Source: RGIG1681 sp045657465 (GTDB taxonomy: Bacteria; Bacillota; Clostridia; Christensenellales; UBA1242). From it: a stretch of 22,106 nucleotides of DNA. Below the pieces are notes generated by a model. That model had not been told where the DNA came from, did not search any database, and saw nothing but the letters and a program-made list of their open reading frames with translations. Positions 1-6,873 of this stretch are shown here, piece after piece. How positions within the stretch are numbered: the first letter of the stretch is position 1; every line of letters begins with the position of its first letter. The DNA lies in assembly GCA_045657465.1 (NCBI GenBank), contig JAZOTD010000030.1:1-22106 (forward strand). The letters are read 5' to 3'. A program made the translations under genes and the position numbers.

Positions 1-917
1 CTGATTTTTACAAAAGGAATTGGAGTCATGTCTTCTTTGTTTAAAACGGTGTCGCCAATTGTGACATCATCAGTTCCTGACAAACAAACGATGTCTCCAG
101 GAATTGCTGATGAAATAGGAACCTTTTTGAGACCTTGGAATTCAAAGATGTTTGTCACCTTGAAAGATGTTTGCTTTGTTTCATCGTGATAGTTAACAAT
201 GTTTAAAGATTCATTAACTTTTGCAAATCCTTGTTCGACCTTTCCGATGGCAAGTTTTCCAAGGTAATCATTTTGTTCACAAGATGAAACGAGCATCTTG
301 AAAGGTTTGTTTTGTTCACTTGTTGGAGCAGGGATGTATTTCACAATTGTGTCAAGGAGAGGTTTCATGTCTGTTCCAATGGTGTCTGCATCAAGTGAGC
401 AGATGCCATTTCTTGCAGAACAGAAAACAAATGGAGAATCAAGTTGTTCTTCACTTGCATCAAGGTCTAAAAGAAGGTCTAAAACTTCGTCAATAACTTC
501 TTTAACCCTTGCGTCTTTTCTGTCGATTTTGTTGACTACAACGATAACTTTGTGATTTAAAGCAAGTGCTTTTTCAAGAACAAAGCGAGTTTGTGGCATT
601 GTACCTTCAAAAGAGTCAACAACAAGCAAAACGCCGTCAACCATTTTTAAGATACGTTCAACTTCGCCACCAAAGTCAGCGTGACCTGGGGTGTCAACAA
701 CGTTGATTTTTGTTCCGTTATAAACAAGTGATGCGTTCTTGCTGAAAATGGTGATTCCACGTTCACGTTCAAGCGCATTTGAGTCCATAACTCTGTCTTG
801 AACTGCTTGGTTTTCTCTAAACACGCCACCTTCTTTTAAAATGGCGTTAACCAGTGTTGTTTTTCCGTGGTCAACGTGTGCAATAATCGCAATATTTCTA
901 ATATCGATTTTATTCAT
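1..917 (-). CDS. typA: Ribosome-associated translational GTPase TypA/BipA, N-terminal part
   Basis: Partial gene: the ATG is at 915-917 and the reading frame leaves the window at its left edge after about 305 codons. Visible GTPase motifs are the P-loop AHVDHGKTT (about residues 13-21), the switch region ERERGIT, the DTPGH motif followed by ADFGGEVER, and NKIDR, followed by the start of a beta-barrel domain II. The order and wording match TypA/BipA rather than LepA or EF-G. Family knowledge: TypA binds the 70S ribosome and helps ribosome assembly and stress or cold adaptation. The start is supported by a Shine-Dalgarno site (AGGAGA on the minus strand, about 923-928). The gene is transcribed away from the methyltransferase gene at 1093 and has its own promoter and a structured leader of roughly 65 nt. 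Confidence 0.96.
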   Translation of the reverse strand, partial: MNKIDIRNIAIIAHVDHGKTTLVNAILKEGGVFRENQAVQDRVMDSNALERERGITIFSKNASLVYNGTKINVVDTPGHADFGGEVERILKMVDGVLLVVDSFEGTMPQTRFVLEKALALNHKVIVVVNKIDRKDARVKEVIDEVLDLLLDLDASEEQLDSPFVFCSARNGICSLDADTIGTDMKPLLDTIVKYIPAPTSEQNKPFKMLVSSCEQNDYLGKLAIGKVEQGFAKVNESLNIVNYHDETKQTSFKVTNIFEFQGLKKVPISSAIPGDIVCLSGTDDVTIGDTVLNKEDMTPIPFVKI

Positions 918-938
918 TGGTTTCTCCTAATTTTTCAC

Positions 939-984
939 AAAAAAAATTACAAGCAAACAAAGTTCGCATGTAAAAAAAACATGC
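939..984 (-). promoter_or_regulatory. Inverted repeats in the typA leader: operator or attenuator candidate
   Basis: A 19-bp inverted repeat (arms GCATGT and ACATGC around seven A/T) covers 966-984, right at the predicted typA transcription start. One arm can pair instead with a downstream segment (minus strand TTACATGC with GCTTGTAA, one U-U mismatch), and that alternative hairpin is followed by eight U (939-946) just before the Shine-Dalgarno site. The two hairpins exclude each other. It could be a repressor operator over +1, a 5' stabilising hairpin, or a weak attenuator. The stems are AU-rich and function is not proven. Confidence 0.35.
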
Positions 985-988
985 TCCT

Positions 989-1017
989 AGTATATCACTC
1001 GGGTTTGATTTTGTCTA
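989..1017 (-). promoter_or_regulatory. typA promoter
   Basis: On the minus strand, TAGACA (1012-1017) is separated by 17 bp from TATACT (989-994). The expected transcription start is near 982, giving a 5' leader of roughly 65 nt before the typA ATG. Confidence 0.65.
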
Positions 1018-1056
1018 CACCAGAGAAAGAAATTTTTAAAATTTTAATCAAAAATA

Positions 1057-1086
1057 TAGACGAAATGTCCATATTTGTTGTATTAT
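1057..1086 (+). promoter_or_regulatory. Promoter of the rRNA methyltransferase operon, apparently leaderless
   Basis: TATTAT (1081-1086) ends 6 nt before the ATG at 1093. A weak -35, TAGACG (1057-1062), lies 18 bp upstream. No Shine-Dalgarno sequence lies between the -10 and the ATG, so the transcript would begin at or next to the start codon. Confidence 0.45.
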
Positions 1087-1092
1087 TTTATT

Positions 1093-2487
1093 ATGGAAAA
1101 AATCACCACAAAATTGCCAAAAGAATTTTTGGAAAGAATGAAAGAAAATCTTGGCGAAAATTTTGATAAATATATGCTAGCGGTTGACGAGGTTCCTGTT
1201 AGGGGGCTTAGGGTAAACACCACTAGAATTTCAGTTGATGAATATTTGAAAAAGTATAACAAAAACCTTGAAGCTATAGAATATGCGAGAGATGGTTTTG
1301 TTTTTAATGATGATGACAAAATTGGTTCTTCTGCCGAACATTTGTCAGGGCTTGTTTATTTGCAAGAGCCGTCTAGCATGTTAGCGGTTTGTGCAAGCGA
1401 GATTGAAAGAGAAGACAGATCACTTAAAGTGCTTGACTTGTGTGCTTCACCTGGCGGAAAAACTGGTCAAATTGCCAGTCGCATTTCAAGTGATTCGGTT
1501 TTGTTTTCAAATGAAATAATTTCATCAAGAGCGGGCATTTTGCATTCAAATGTTGAAAGATTGGGGCTTAAAAATGTTGTGGTTTTGAATGAGAAACCAG
1601 AAAACCTGATGGTTTTTGAAAATTATTTTGATTATGTGTTTGTTGACGCACCATGCTCTGGTGAAGGAATGTTTAGAAAAAATCCTGAAACAATAGCAGA
1701 GTGGAGCAAAGAAAATGTTTTGATGTGTGCAAATCGTCAAAAAGATATTTTAAGCATCGCACTTGGGCTTGTGAAGGCTGGCGGAAAGTTGGTTTATTCA
1801 ACTTGCACATTTGCCCGTGAAGAAGATGAAAATATTGTTGAATGGGTGTTAGAAAATTTTGATTACAAGCTTGTCGATGTTCCACAAGCAATCAAAAATT
1901 CAACGGTTGCAATGACATCAAATGCAGAATATACTGACTTTGCGAGAAAATTTTATCCATTTTCTGGAAAGGGAGAAGGTCAGTTTGTTGCTGTTTTTGA
2001 AAATATTGGAGAAGAAAAACCAACAAAGCTTTATAAGAAAAAACACTTCAGAGCGGTTAATGAAATTGGCAGAACATGGCGAAACTATGTTGATGCATTT
2101 TTAGATGAAAACACAGATTTTAAAATCACAAGACGCCCGTTTGTTGTTGGAAACAATGTTTATTTGGTTCCTGAAAATCTAGAAACAGAAGTTCAAACCG
2201 CACTTGACGAACTTAAATTTGTTAGTATTGGTGTAAAGATGGGTGTCATTGAAAAAGAACGTTTTGAACCGAATCATAATTTTTTCATGGCATATGCTGA
2301 TGAGTTTAAAAATAAAATAGAAATCAATGATACAGAAATGAAGAAATATTTGCATGGAGAAGAACTAATGGTTTCGACTGGTGCAAAAGGGTATGGTGTT
2401 GTTGTTAAAGACGGATATCCACTTGGCGGTGTTAAGATTGTTGGCGGAAGATTAAAAAATTTATATCCAAAGGGGCTGAGAGTTTAA
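1093..2487 (+). CDS. rsmF: RsmF-like 16S rRNA cytosine-C5 methyltransferase (NOL1/NOP2/Sun family) with PUA-like C-terminus
   Basis: A 464-residue protein starting at the ATG 1093; an in-frame TTG at 1075 would add six residues but lies over the putative -10 box. Visible motifs: SAM-binding DLCASPGGKT (115-124), motif IV DAPCSGEGMFRK with Cys188, and motif VI YSTCTF with Cys238. These two Cys form the catalytic pair of RNA m5C methyltransferases. The C-terminal part (about 300-464) resembles the RsmF/YebU pre-PUA and PUA-like extension, ending in a G-rich segment. Family knowledge: SAM-dependent 5-methylation of a 16S rRNA cytosine. The exact target base cannot be told from sequence, so the symbol is tentative. 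The stop overlaps the next gene's ATG (TAATG), indicating an operon with the dehydrogenase. Confidence 0.9.
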   Translation: MEKITTKLPKEFLERMKENLGENFDKYMLAVDEVPVRGLRVNTTRISVDEYLKKYNKNLEAIEYARDGFVFNDDDKIGSSAEHLSGLVYLQEPSSMLAVCASEIEREDRSLKVLDLCASPGGKTGQIASRISSDSVLFSNEIISSRAGILHSNVERLGLKNVVVLNEKPENLMVFENYFDYVFVDAPCSGEGMFRKNPETIAEWSKENVLMCANRQKDILSIALGLVKAGGKLVYSTCTFAREEDENIVEWVLENFDYKLVDVPQAIKNSTVAMTSNAEYTDFARKFYPFSGKGEGQFVAVFENIGEEKPTKLYKKKHFRAVNEIGRTWRNYVDAFLDENTDFKITRRPFVVGNNVYLVPENLETEVQTALDELKFVSIGVKMGVIEKERFEPNHNFFMAYADEFKNKIEINDTEMKKYLHGEELMVSTGAKGYGVVVKDGYPLGGVKIVGGRLKNLYPKGLRV

Positions 2488-3287
2488 TGGAAAAATGTAT
2501 ACTTATTACTGGGGCTTGTGGGGGACTTGGAAAGTCTTTTGTTAAAGCATGTGCAAAAGAAAAAATGGCAATGGTTTTGACAGGCACTAGTGAAAAGAAA
2601 TTGAAGGCTTTGCTTGAAGAGTTAAAACAAGAACTTGAAGGTGTTAAAGTTTTGACTGCGATTTGCAATCTCGCAAAAAAAGAAGATAGACAAAATTTGG
2701 TTGAGTTTGTTAAAAGTCAAGAGTTGGTTGTTTCAAGACTTATTAATAATGCAGGGGTGATTATTGAAGGTGACCTTTTAAGATTTGAAGATGAAGAAAT
2801 TTTAAATGCAATAAGAGTTAATTGTGAAGGAACCCTTGACCTGACTCAAAAGTTTTTAAAGGTTAGAGATGAAAGTGAAAGATTTGAAGTGTTGACGGTT
2901 TCAAGTGTTGCATCGACATATCCAATTCCGCATATGGCGGTTTATGCTGCAACAAAGGCGTTTTTGACTTCAATGATGACAGCACTTGCTATAGAGTTAA
3001 AAAAGAAAAATGTTGTGTTTACAACAGTAAATCCTGGTGGCATGGCAACTAATGATGCAATGAAAGAATCTATCAAGGCAATGGGGCTTGGCGGAAAGCT
3101 CTCAACAGTTTCAACTGACAAGGTTGCAAAAGTTGCACTTAAGGCACTGAAAAAGAAGAAAACAAATGTTGTTCCTGGATTTTTTAATAAGATATTGGTT
3201 GGTATAAGCAAGCCATTTTCAAAAAGGTTTATGGCTGTAAACTCTGGAAAAATCTATGCTAAGGCACAATCAAAAAGAAATTTTTGA
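2487..3287 (+). CDS. Short-chain dehydrogenase/reductase (SDR family)
   Basis: A 266-residue classical SDR. The N-terminal Rossmann motif is TGACGGLG (8-15), the structural NNAG is at 87-90, and the catalytic triad is Ser140, Tyr153 and Lys157 (YAATK). The active-site region continues with an NPGGMATN stretch. The family uses NAD(P)H to reduce or oxidise carbonyl or hydroxyl groups. The C-terminus is basic and somewhat hydrophobic, as in DltE/SadH-like SDRs that act on lipid or hydrophobic substrates, but the substrate cannot be assigned. The ATG shares its A with the stop codon of the methyltransferase gene (2485-2489), so the two are probably translationally coupled. No clear terminator follows. 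Confidence 0.9.
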   Translation: MEKCILITGACGGLGKSFVKACAKEKMAMVLTGTSEKKLKALLEELKQELEGVKVLTAICNLAKKEDRQNLVEFVKSQELVVSRLINNAGVIIEGDLLRFEDEEILNAIRVNCEGTLDLTQKFLKVRDESERFEVLTVSSVASTYPIPHMAVYAATKAFLTSMMTALAIELKKKNVVFTTVNPGGMATNDAMKESIKAMGLGGKLSTVSTDKVAKVALKALKKKKTNVVPGFFNKILVGISKPFSKRFMAVNSGKIYAKAQSKRNF

Positions 3288-3317
3288 TATGCTTTCATAA
3301 TTTTTTTTAAAATAGGG

Positions 3318-3345
3318 TTGACAAAAAGTGTTATATAATTATAAT
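3318..3345 (+). promoter_or_regulatory. Strong promoter of the marR-like gene, leaderless geometry
   Basis: TTGACA (3318-3323), 16-bp spacer, TATAAT (3340-3345), then only 7 nt to the ATG at 3353. Transcription would start at the start codon. The AAGG at 3347-3350 is too close to the ATG to serve as a ribosome-binding site. Confidence 0.75.
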
Positions 3346-3352
3346 TAAGGCT

Positions 3353-3814
3353 ATGAAACAGATAGAAACACAAGTAAGCAACTTATTTTCAAGAAACATT
3401 ATTGAACTAAAACTCATTTCTGACCGTATTGCAGAAGGAAAGGGTGAAAAAGCTGGCATCTTCAGCAACACCTATCAAATTCTCTACATTTTAGACAGAA
3501 AAGAAAGAGTTACTCCAAAAGAACTTATTGCTGAGCTCAACATGGCAAAGAGTAATCTTGCTATTTTGGCTAAGAAGATGATCAATGACAAACTCATTGA
3601 AAGTCACAAAGACAAGTCTAACAAGAGAGAAATTTATTATAATATTACTGAAACGGGAAAAGAAATGCTTCAAGAGAAACTTGATAATATTGATACCGTT
3701 TGTGAGGGAGACACAAAGAAGGTTACAAATATTATAATAAGAGCTGTTGAAGAGCTTAGAAAGTTGGAAAATAAATCTGCTTCACAAAAGAAAAGAAAAA
3801 CAAACGCAAAATAA
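3353..3814 (+). CDS. MarR-family winged-helix transcriptional regulator
   Basis: A 153-residue protein, normal for MarR regulators. A helical N-terminus (about 1-45) is followed by a helix-turn-helix (about 53-80: VTPKELIAELNMAKSNLAIL) and a charged wing (about 83-102, ESHKDKSNKREIYYNITETG) that leads into a long C-terminal dimerisation helix. The tail after 140 is rich in Lys and its last codons lie within the terminator stem. Such proteins bind palindromic operators as dimers and often repress their own gene. The gene is monocistronic, between its own promoter and a bidirectional terminator. The ligand and targets are not visible; the SDR gene upstream and the acetyltransferase gene downstream are possible regulon members by proximity only. 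Confidence 0.85.
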   Translation: MKQIETQVSNLFSRNIIELKLISDRIAEGKGEKAGIFSNTYQILYILDRKERVTPKELIAELNMAKSNLAILAKKMINDKLIESHKDKSNKREIYYNITETGKEMLQEKLDNIDTVCEGDTKKVTNIIIRAVEELRKLENKSASQKKRKTNAK

Positions 3815-3832
3815 TTGCGTTTGTTTTTTTTG
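3799..3832. terminator. Bidirectional intrinsic terminator between marR-like and GNAT genes
   Basis: Arms AACAAACGCAA (3799-3809) and TTGCGTTTGTT (3815-3825) form an 11-bp stem with a 5-nt loop. T runs lie on the right for the + strand and an A run on the left serves the - strand. The stop codon of the MarR-type gene (3812-3814) lies in the loop, so the stem overlaps coding sequence. Confidence 0.9.
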
Positions 3833-3842
3833 TTTTATTAAT

Positions 3843-4406
3843 TTAAGACATTTGACTTGGTGGCTCAAAACCATAAGTTTCAGCAATTTTATATGCAAGT
3901 TCTAAAACAAGTGGACTTGCATTTTTTATTTTGTCACCATTATTCCAGGTTTGTTTAAAGAAGTTGTCATTTTCAACAAACTCACAACCGAGTTTTTTAT
4001 AGATAGTGATGAGTGTTTGTTGTTCTTGGTCAAAGTTGCTGCGGTCTAATGTGGAAACGTCTTTAATTGGGGCTATAGGGTTGGCTGTTCCTGCAAGGTG
4101 AGTGCCACCCATAACATCTGCGTGGGTGGTTGCAAGTTCAAACAAGAATCTGCCATAGCCTTGTTGTTGCATGTTTTCGTTAACTTTAAATGATGATAAA
4201 ACAATGCCTTTTGTTGGTCGAGAATAAGAAATTTCAGCAAACTCATCAAGACCATGTTCGCCGTCAAAAAGCATGATTTTTTGTTTCATTCCAGATGTTG
4301 AAACAAGCAAAAATGGTTGGTTAAATTGTTTGTCTTCAACCACAATGCAAAGTGCTTTGTCGTTATATTGTTTGATTTGTTTTATAATTTTATCAAATTT
4401 GTTCAT
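3843..4406 (-). CDS. GNAT-like N-acetyltransferase
   Basis: A 187-residue protein. The segment from about residue 66 to 92 (GIVLSSFKVNENMQQQGYGRFLFELA) looks like the beta4 strand and acetyl-CoA pyrophosphate loop of GNAT proteins, with the signature Q-x-x-G-Y-G at 81-86, followed by a helix. A later segment (about 128-145, EQQTLITIYKKLGCEFVEND) resembles the GNAT C-terminal motif, where an aromatic or hydrophobic residue follows a helix. The first 60 residues do not resemble any family I recognise. The acceptor substrate is unknown. The gene is convergent with the MarR-type gene and divergent from the COG0523 gene. There is no Shine-Dalgarno site; its -10 box ends 6 nt before the ATG. Confidence 0.6.
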   Translation of the reverse strand: MNKFDKIIKQIKQYNDKALCIVVEDKQFNQPFLLVSTSGMKQKIMLFDGEHGLDEFAEISYSRPTKGIVLSSFKVNENMQQQGYGRFLFELATTHADVMGGTHLAGTANPIAPIKDVSTLDRSNFDQEQQTLITIYKKLGCEFVENDNFFKQTWNNGDKIKNASPLVLELAYKIAETYGFEPPSQMS

Positions 4407-4412
4407 GGCTTT

Positions 4413-4441
4413 ATTTTATACCCAGAGATAAGATGTGTCAA
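4413..4441 (-). promoter_or_regulatory. Promoter of the GNAT-like gene, leaderless geometry
   Basis: On the minus strand TTGACA (4436-4441), 17-bp spacer, TAAAAT (4413-4418), then 6 nt (AAAGCC) to the ATG at 4406. The predicted start of transcription coincides with the start codon. Confidence 0.65.
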
Positions 4442-4482
4442 TGTGCTAAAATTGTTATTTTTTATTTTTAGTAAAATATTGA

Positions 4483-4510
4483 TTGAAATTTGAAAAAAGT
4501 GGACTATAAT
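4483..4510 (+). promoter_or_regulatory. Promoter of the COG0523 gene
   Basis: TTGAAA (4483-4488), 16-bp spacer, TATAAT (4505-4510). The start of transcription would be near 4517, giving a short leader that contains AAAGGAG (4520-4526) and the ATG at 4532. I see no clear Zur-type operator. Confidence 0.7.
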
Positions 4511-4531
4511 ATATTTGTTAAAGGAGATATT

Positions 4532-5899
4532 ATGAAAAAAGTTATTCCAATTACACTCTTGACGGGGTATTTAGGTGCGGGAAAAACCACGCTTTTAAAC
4601 CACGTGTTGAACAATAAAGAAAACTATAGAGTTGCGGTTATTGTAAATGATATTGGCGAAGTTAATATTGATGCTGAGCTTATTGGCGCAGGCAATGTTG
4701 TTTCTACAAAAGATGACAGCTTGGTTGCACTTCAAAATGGTTGCATTTGTTGCACTCTTCAAGAAGATTTGATGCGTCAAATTGCAGAACTTGTTACAAT
4801 GGACAAGTTTGATTATATTTTGATTGAGGCATCTGGTGCAAGTGAGCCTATGGCGGTTGTTCAATCAATTGCTATGGTGTGCGACATGAGTGAAGAATAT
4901 GACCTTCCTGCAGTTTGCAAACTCGACAACGTTGCGTGTGTGGTTGATGCACTTCGTTTAGCAAAAGAATTTGGCTGTGGTGAAGGGCTTGTTAAAGACG
5001 AAAATGAAGACCACAACATTGTTAATTTGATTATTCAACAGATTGAGTTTTGCAACAAAATCATTATCAACAAAATAGACCAAGTCTCTAGCGAAGAAAA
5101 GGGTAGAGTTGTGTCTGTGATTAAAAAATTGCAACCAGTTGCAGAGCTTATTGAATCAGAGTTTGGTGTGGTTCCAGTTTCAAAAATTATGGATACAAAC
5201 GCATTTGATTTTGACAAAGCTTGCACATCAGCTGGTTGGATGAAAGAGCTTGAAAAAGAGGCAGATGATGGTGAACATCATCATGAACATGAGCACCATC
5301 ACGACCACGATGAACATCATCACGAAAAATGCGAAAAACATGGAAAAGAGCATTGTGATGAGTGTCATCATGAACATCACCATGAACATGGTGAACATCA
5401 CCACCATGAAAAGTGTGAAAAACACGGCAAAGAACACTGTCATGAATGTGGTCATGATCATGAACATCATCACCATGAAGGACATGAATGTCATGATCCA
5501 AATTGTTCTTGTCATCATCACCATGATGAAGATGCTTATGGAATTGGTTCATTTGTGTATTATCGCAGAAAACCGATTGTGAAAAGCAAGTTTAGAAACT
5601 TTGTGAACAACATGCCTGCAAGTATTATTCGTGCAAAGGGTTTGATGTGGTTTTCAAATGACAATGACTTTATGTATATATTTGAACAGGCGGGTCCACA
5701 AAAATCGTCATTTAAGGCTGATTATTGGATTGATGCCCTTCCAGAAGAACATAAAAAGGCATATATTGCAGAAAATCCTGACATCAAGAAAGACTGGAGA
5801 GATGATGTTGGTGACCGTATGGTTAAACTCGTGTTCATTGGTCAAAAAATGGACAAAGAACAAATCATCAAATCGCTTGATGATTGTTTGGATAAATGA
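4532..5899 (+). CDS. COG0523 (CobW/ZNG-type) metal-chaperone GTPase with His/Cys-rich domain
   Basis: A 455-residue protein. The ATG 4532 is chosen over an upstream TTG at 4490 because it has a good AAAGGAG site. Motifs: P-loop GYLGAGKTT (12-20), metal-binding GCICC (70-74, the CxCC signature), SGASEP (101-106) and NKID (180-183). Residues about 248-332 are a tract of His, Cys and Asp/Glu, far longer than the usual COG0523 His loop, containing two near-identical modules 28 residues apart. The C-terminal CobW_C domain follows (about 337-455). Family knowledge: these GTPases load or buffer Zn, Co or Ni for client enzymes. Which metal cannot be read from the sequence. A terminator hairpin follows the gene. 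Confidence 0.93.
   Translation: MKKVIPITLLTGYLGAGKTTLLNHVLNNKENYRVAVIVNDIGEVNIDAELIGAGNVVSTKDDSLVALQNGCICCTLQEDLMRQIAELVTMDKFDYILIEASGASEPMAVVQSIAMVCDMSEEYDLPAVCKLDNVACVVDALRLAKEFGCGEGLVKDENEDHNIVNLIIQQIEFCNKIIINKIDQVSSEEKGRVVSVIKKLQPVAELIESEFGVVPVSKIMDTNAFDFDKACTSAGWMKELEKEADDGEHHHEHEHHHDHDEHHHEKCEKHGKEHCDECHHEHHHEHGEHHHHEKCEKHGKEHCHECGHDHEHHHHEGHECHDPNCSCHHHHDEDAYGIGSFVYYRRKPIVKSKFRNFVNNMPASIIRAKGLMWFSNDNDFMYIFEQAGPQKSSFKADYWIDALPEEHKKAYIAENPDIKKDWRDDVGDRMVKLVFIGQKMDKEQIIKSLDDCLDK
5315..5450 (+). repeat. 84-bp in-frame tandem duplication in the His/Cys tract
   Basis: Two copies of HHHEKCEKHGKEHC(D/H)EC, at residues 262-278 and about 290-306 of the COG0523 protein. The first Cys codons are at 5330 and 5414, exactly 84 bp apart. 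The amino-acid copies are almost identical while many third codon positions differ, as expected for an old duplication kept by selection on the protein. Confidence 0.85.
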
Positions 5900-5905
5900 T
5901 AAAAT
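5877..5905 (+). promoter_or_regulatory. Possible promoter of the kinase-ASCH gene
   Basis: TTGATG (5877-5882), 17-bp spacer, TAAAAT (5900-5905). It overlaps the 3' end of the COG0523 gene and its start would fall near 5912, inside the left arm of the terminator hairpin. Match quality is moderate. Confidence 0.4.
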
Positions 5906-5933
5906 AAAGTTAGTGGAAACACTAACTTTTTTT
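5906..5933 (+). terminator. Intrinsic terminator after the COG0523 gene
   Basis: Arms AAAGTTAGTG (5906-5915) and CACTAACTTT (5920-5929) form a 10-bp stem with a GAAA tetraloop, followed by a run of seven T (5927-5933). Confidence 0.85.
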
Positions 5934-5949
5934 AAGGTTGGAAAAGATT

Positions 5950-6834
5950 ATGGCAAAACTTTTTATAATTACTGGCCCAAGTGGAATTGGAAAATCGACC
6001 GTTTCAAATGCACTCGCATCAAAACTTGCAAAGTGTGCTATTGTTGAGGGAGATGATATTTATAATCAAGTGGTGAGTGGGGCTGTTAAACCATGGCTTG
6101 AAGGTAACCACGTGCCTTTGATGTGGAAAAATGTTATTGCCATAACAAAAAACTATTTAGATGCAAAAATTGACGTTATTTTAAATTATATTGTGCATAA
6201 AGATACGCTAAAAATGCTTCAAAAAGCGTTTGAAAATTATGAAATACATTTCATTTTGATGATGGCTAGCAAAGAAACGATTGTTGCTCGTGATGGTATG
6301 CGTGCACCTGACTGTCAAGTTGGCAGAACTGCTGAACATTTAAAAAATTATAAAAAAGACGGATATGAAGAAAAGTATATTTTAGACACTGACAATTTGT
6401 CTGTTGATGATGAGGTTGAAGAGATTTTAAGGGGCAAGTTCTTGCTTCATAATCCTATATCAAAAGTGACGGTGTCTGGGCTTCAAAAACAGTTTTTTGA
6501 TATGGTTTGTGCTGGTAGAAAAATCTATGAGGGCAGAGTTAATGACGAAAAACGCAGACAAATTAATGTTGGTGATTATTACATTTTCGCACTAGAACCA
6601 CAAAGAGATTTGACTGTAAAAACTCAAGTTGTTGACAAACTTTATTTTAGGAATTTTAAAGAACTTTGTGAAAAGTTAAAACCACGTGATGTGGGATTTA
6701 CGAACAAAGATGAAATGTTTGCGGAATATTCAAAATTTTATAGCGAAGAAGAACAGAAAAAATATGGCGTTGTTGCTTTTAAAATCAAACTTGTAAAAGG
6801 CAAAGAATCTGCAATAAAACTCAATGTAAATTAG
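5950..6834 (+). CDS. P-loop kinase fused to a C-terminal ASCH domain
   Basis: A 294-residue protein; the ATG 5950 is preferred to a TTG at 5938, and AAGG (5934-5937) is a weak ribosome-binding site. The N-terminal half is a small P-loop kinase: Walker A GPSGIGKST (9-17), an acidic EGDD (33-36), a possible Walker B-like stretch and an R-rich region near 114-126. Residues about 182-282 match the ASCH (ASC-1 homology) fold: GRKIYEGRVNDEKR, then a GD turn (208-209), and a final YSKFYSEEEQKKYGVV segment typical of these domains. ASCH domains belong to the PUA-like superfamily and are linked to RNA or modified-nucleoside processing. The kinase substrate is unknown; a nucleoside, RNA end or small molecule is possible. 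The stop codon lies inside the CIRCE operator of clpB. Confidence 0.75.
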   Translation: MAKLFIITGPSGIGKSTVSNALASKLAKCAIVEGDDIYNQVVSGAVKPWLEGNHVPLMWKNVIAITKNYLDAKIDVILNYIVHKDTLKMLQKAFENYEIHFILMMASKETIVARDGMRAPDCQVGRTAEHLKNYKKDGYEEKYILDTDNLSVDDEVEEILRGKFLLHNPISKVTVSGLQKQFFDMVCAGRKIYEGRVNDEKRRQINVGDYYIFALEPQRDLTVKTQVVDKLYFRNFKELCEKLKPRDVGFTNKDEMFAEYSKFYSEEEQKKYGVVAFKIKLVKGKESAIKLNVN

Positions 6835-6857
6835 CACTCTTCACTTGACAGTGCTAA
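6831..6857 (+). promoter_or_regulatory. CIRCE operator (HrcA binding site) for clpB
   Basis: TTAGCACTC (6831-6839), nine bases, CAGTGCTAA (6849-6857). The consensus is TTAGCACTC-N9-GAGTGCTAA, so there is a single mismatch in the right arm. The TAG stop of the upstream gene (6832-6834) is inside the left arm. The right arm overlaps the -35 box, so HrcA binding would block RNA polymerase. Confidence 0.93.
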
Positions 6858-6873
6858 AAAATAGTAGTATATT
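6845..6873 (+). promoter_or_regulatory. clpB promoter
   Basis: TTGACA (6845-6850), 17-bp spacer, TATATT (6868-6873), overlapping CIRCE. Start of transcription near 6880, then a leader of about 56 nt ending in GGAGGAA (6925-6931) before the ATG at 6937. Confidence 0.85.

Noticed and set aside
298..555. Plus-strand frame inside typA
   Set aside because: Opposite-strand shadow of well-conserved typA coding sequence.
867..1166. Plus-strand frame of 99 codons across the typA start
   Set aside because: It is antisense to typA, crosses both promoters and runs into the methyltransferase gene in another frame; no ribosome-binding site.
3288..3317. Terminator after the SDR gene
   Set aside because: There is a T run but no convincing stem before it.
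4442..4471. Possible palindromic operator upstream of the COG0523 gene (CTAAAA ... TTTTAG)
   Set aside because: Only the outer bases pair and the centre is plain AT-rich sequence; it does not match a Zur-type box.
5187..5552. Long minus-strand reading frames (98-121 codons) rich in His/Asp or Met
   Set aside because: They are antisense shadows of the GAY/CAY-rich His tract of the COG0523 gene and have no promoter or ribosome-binding site.
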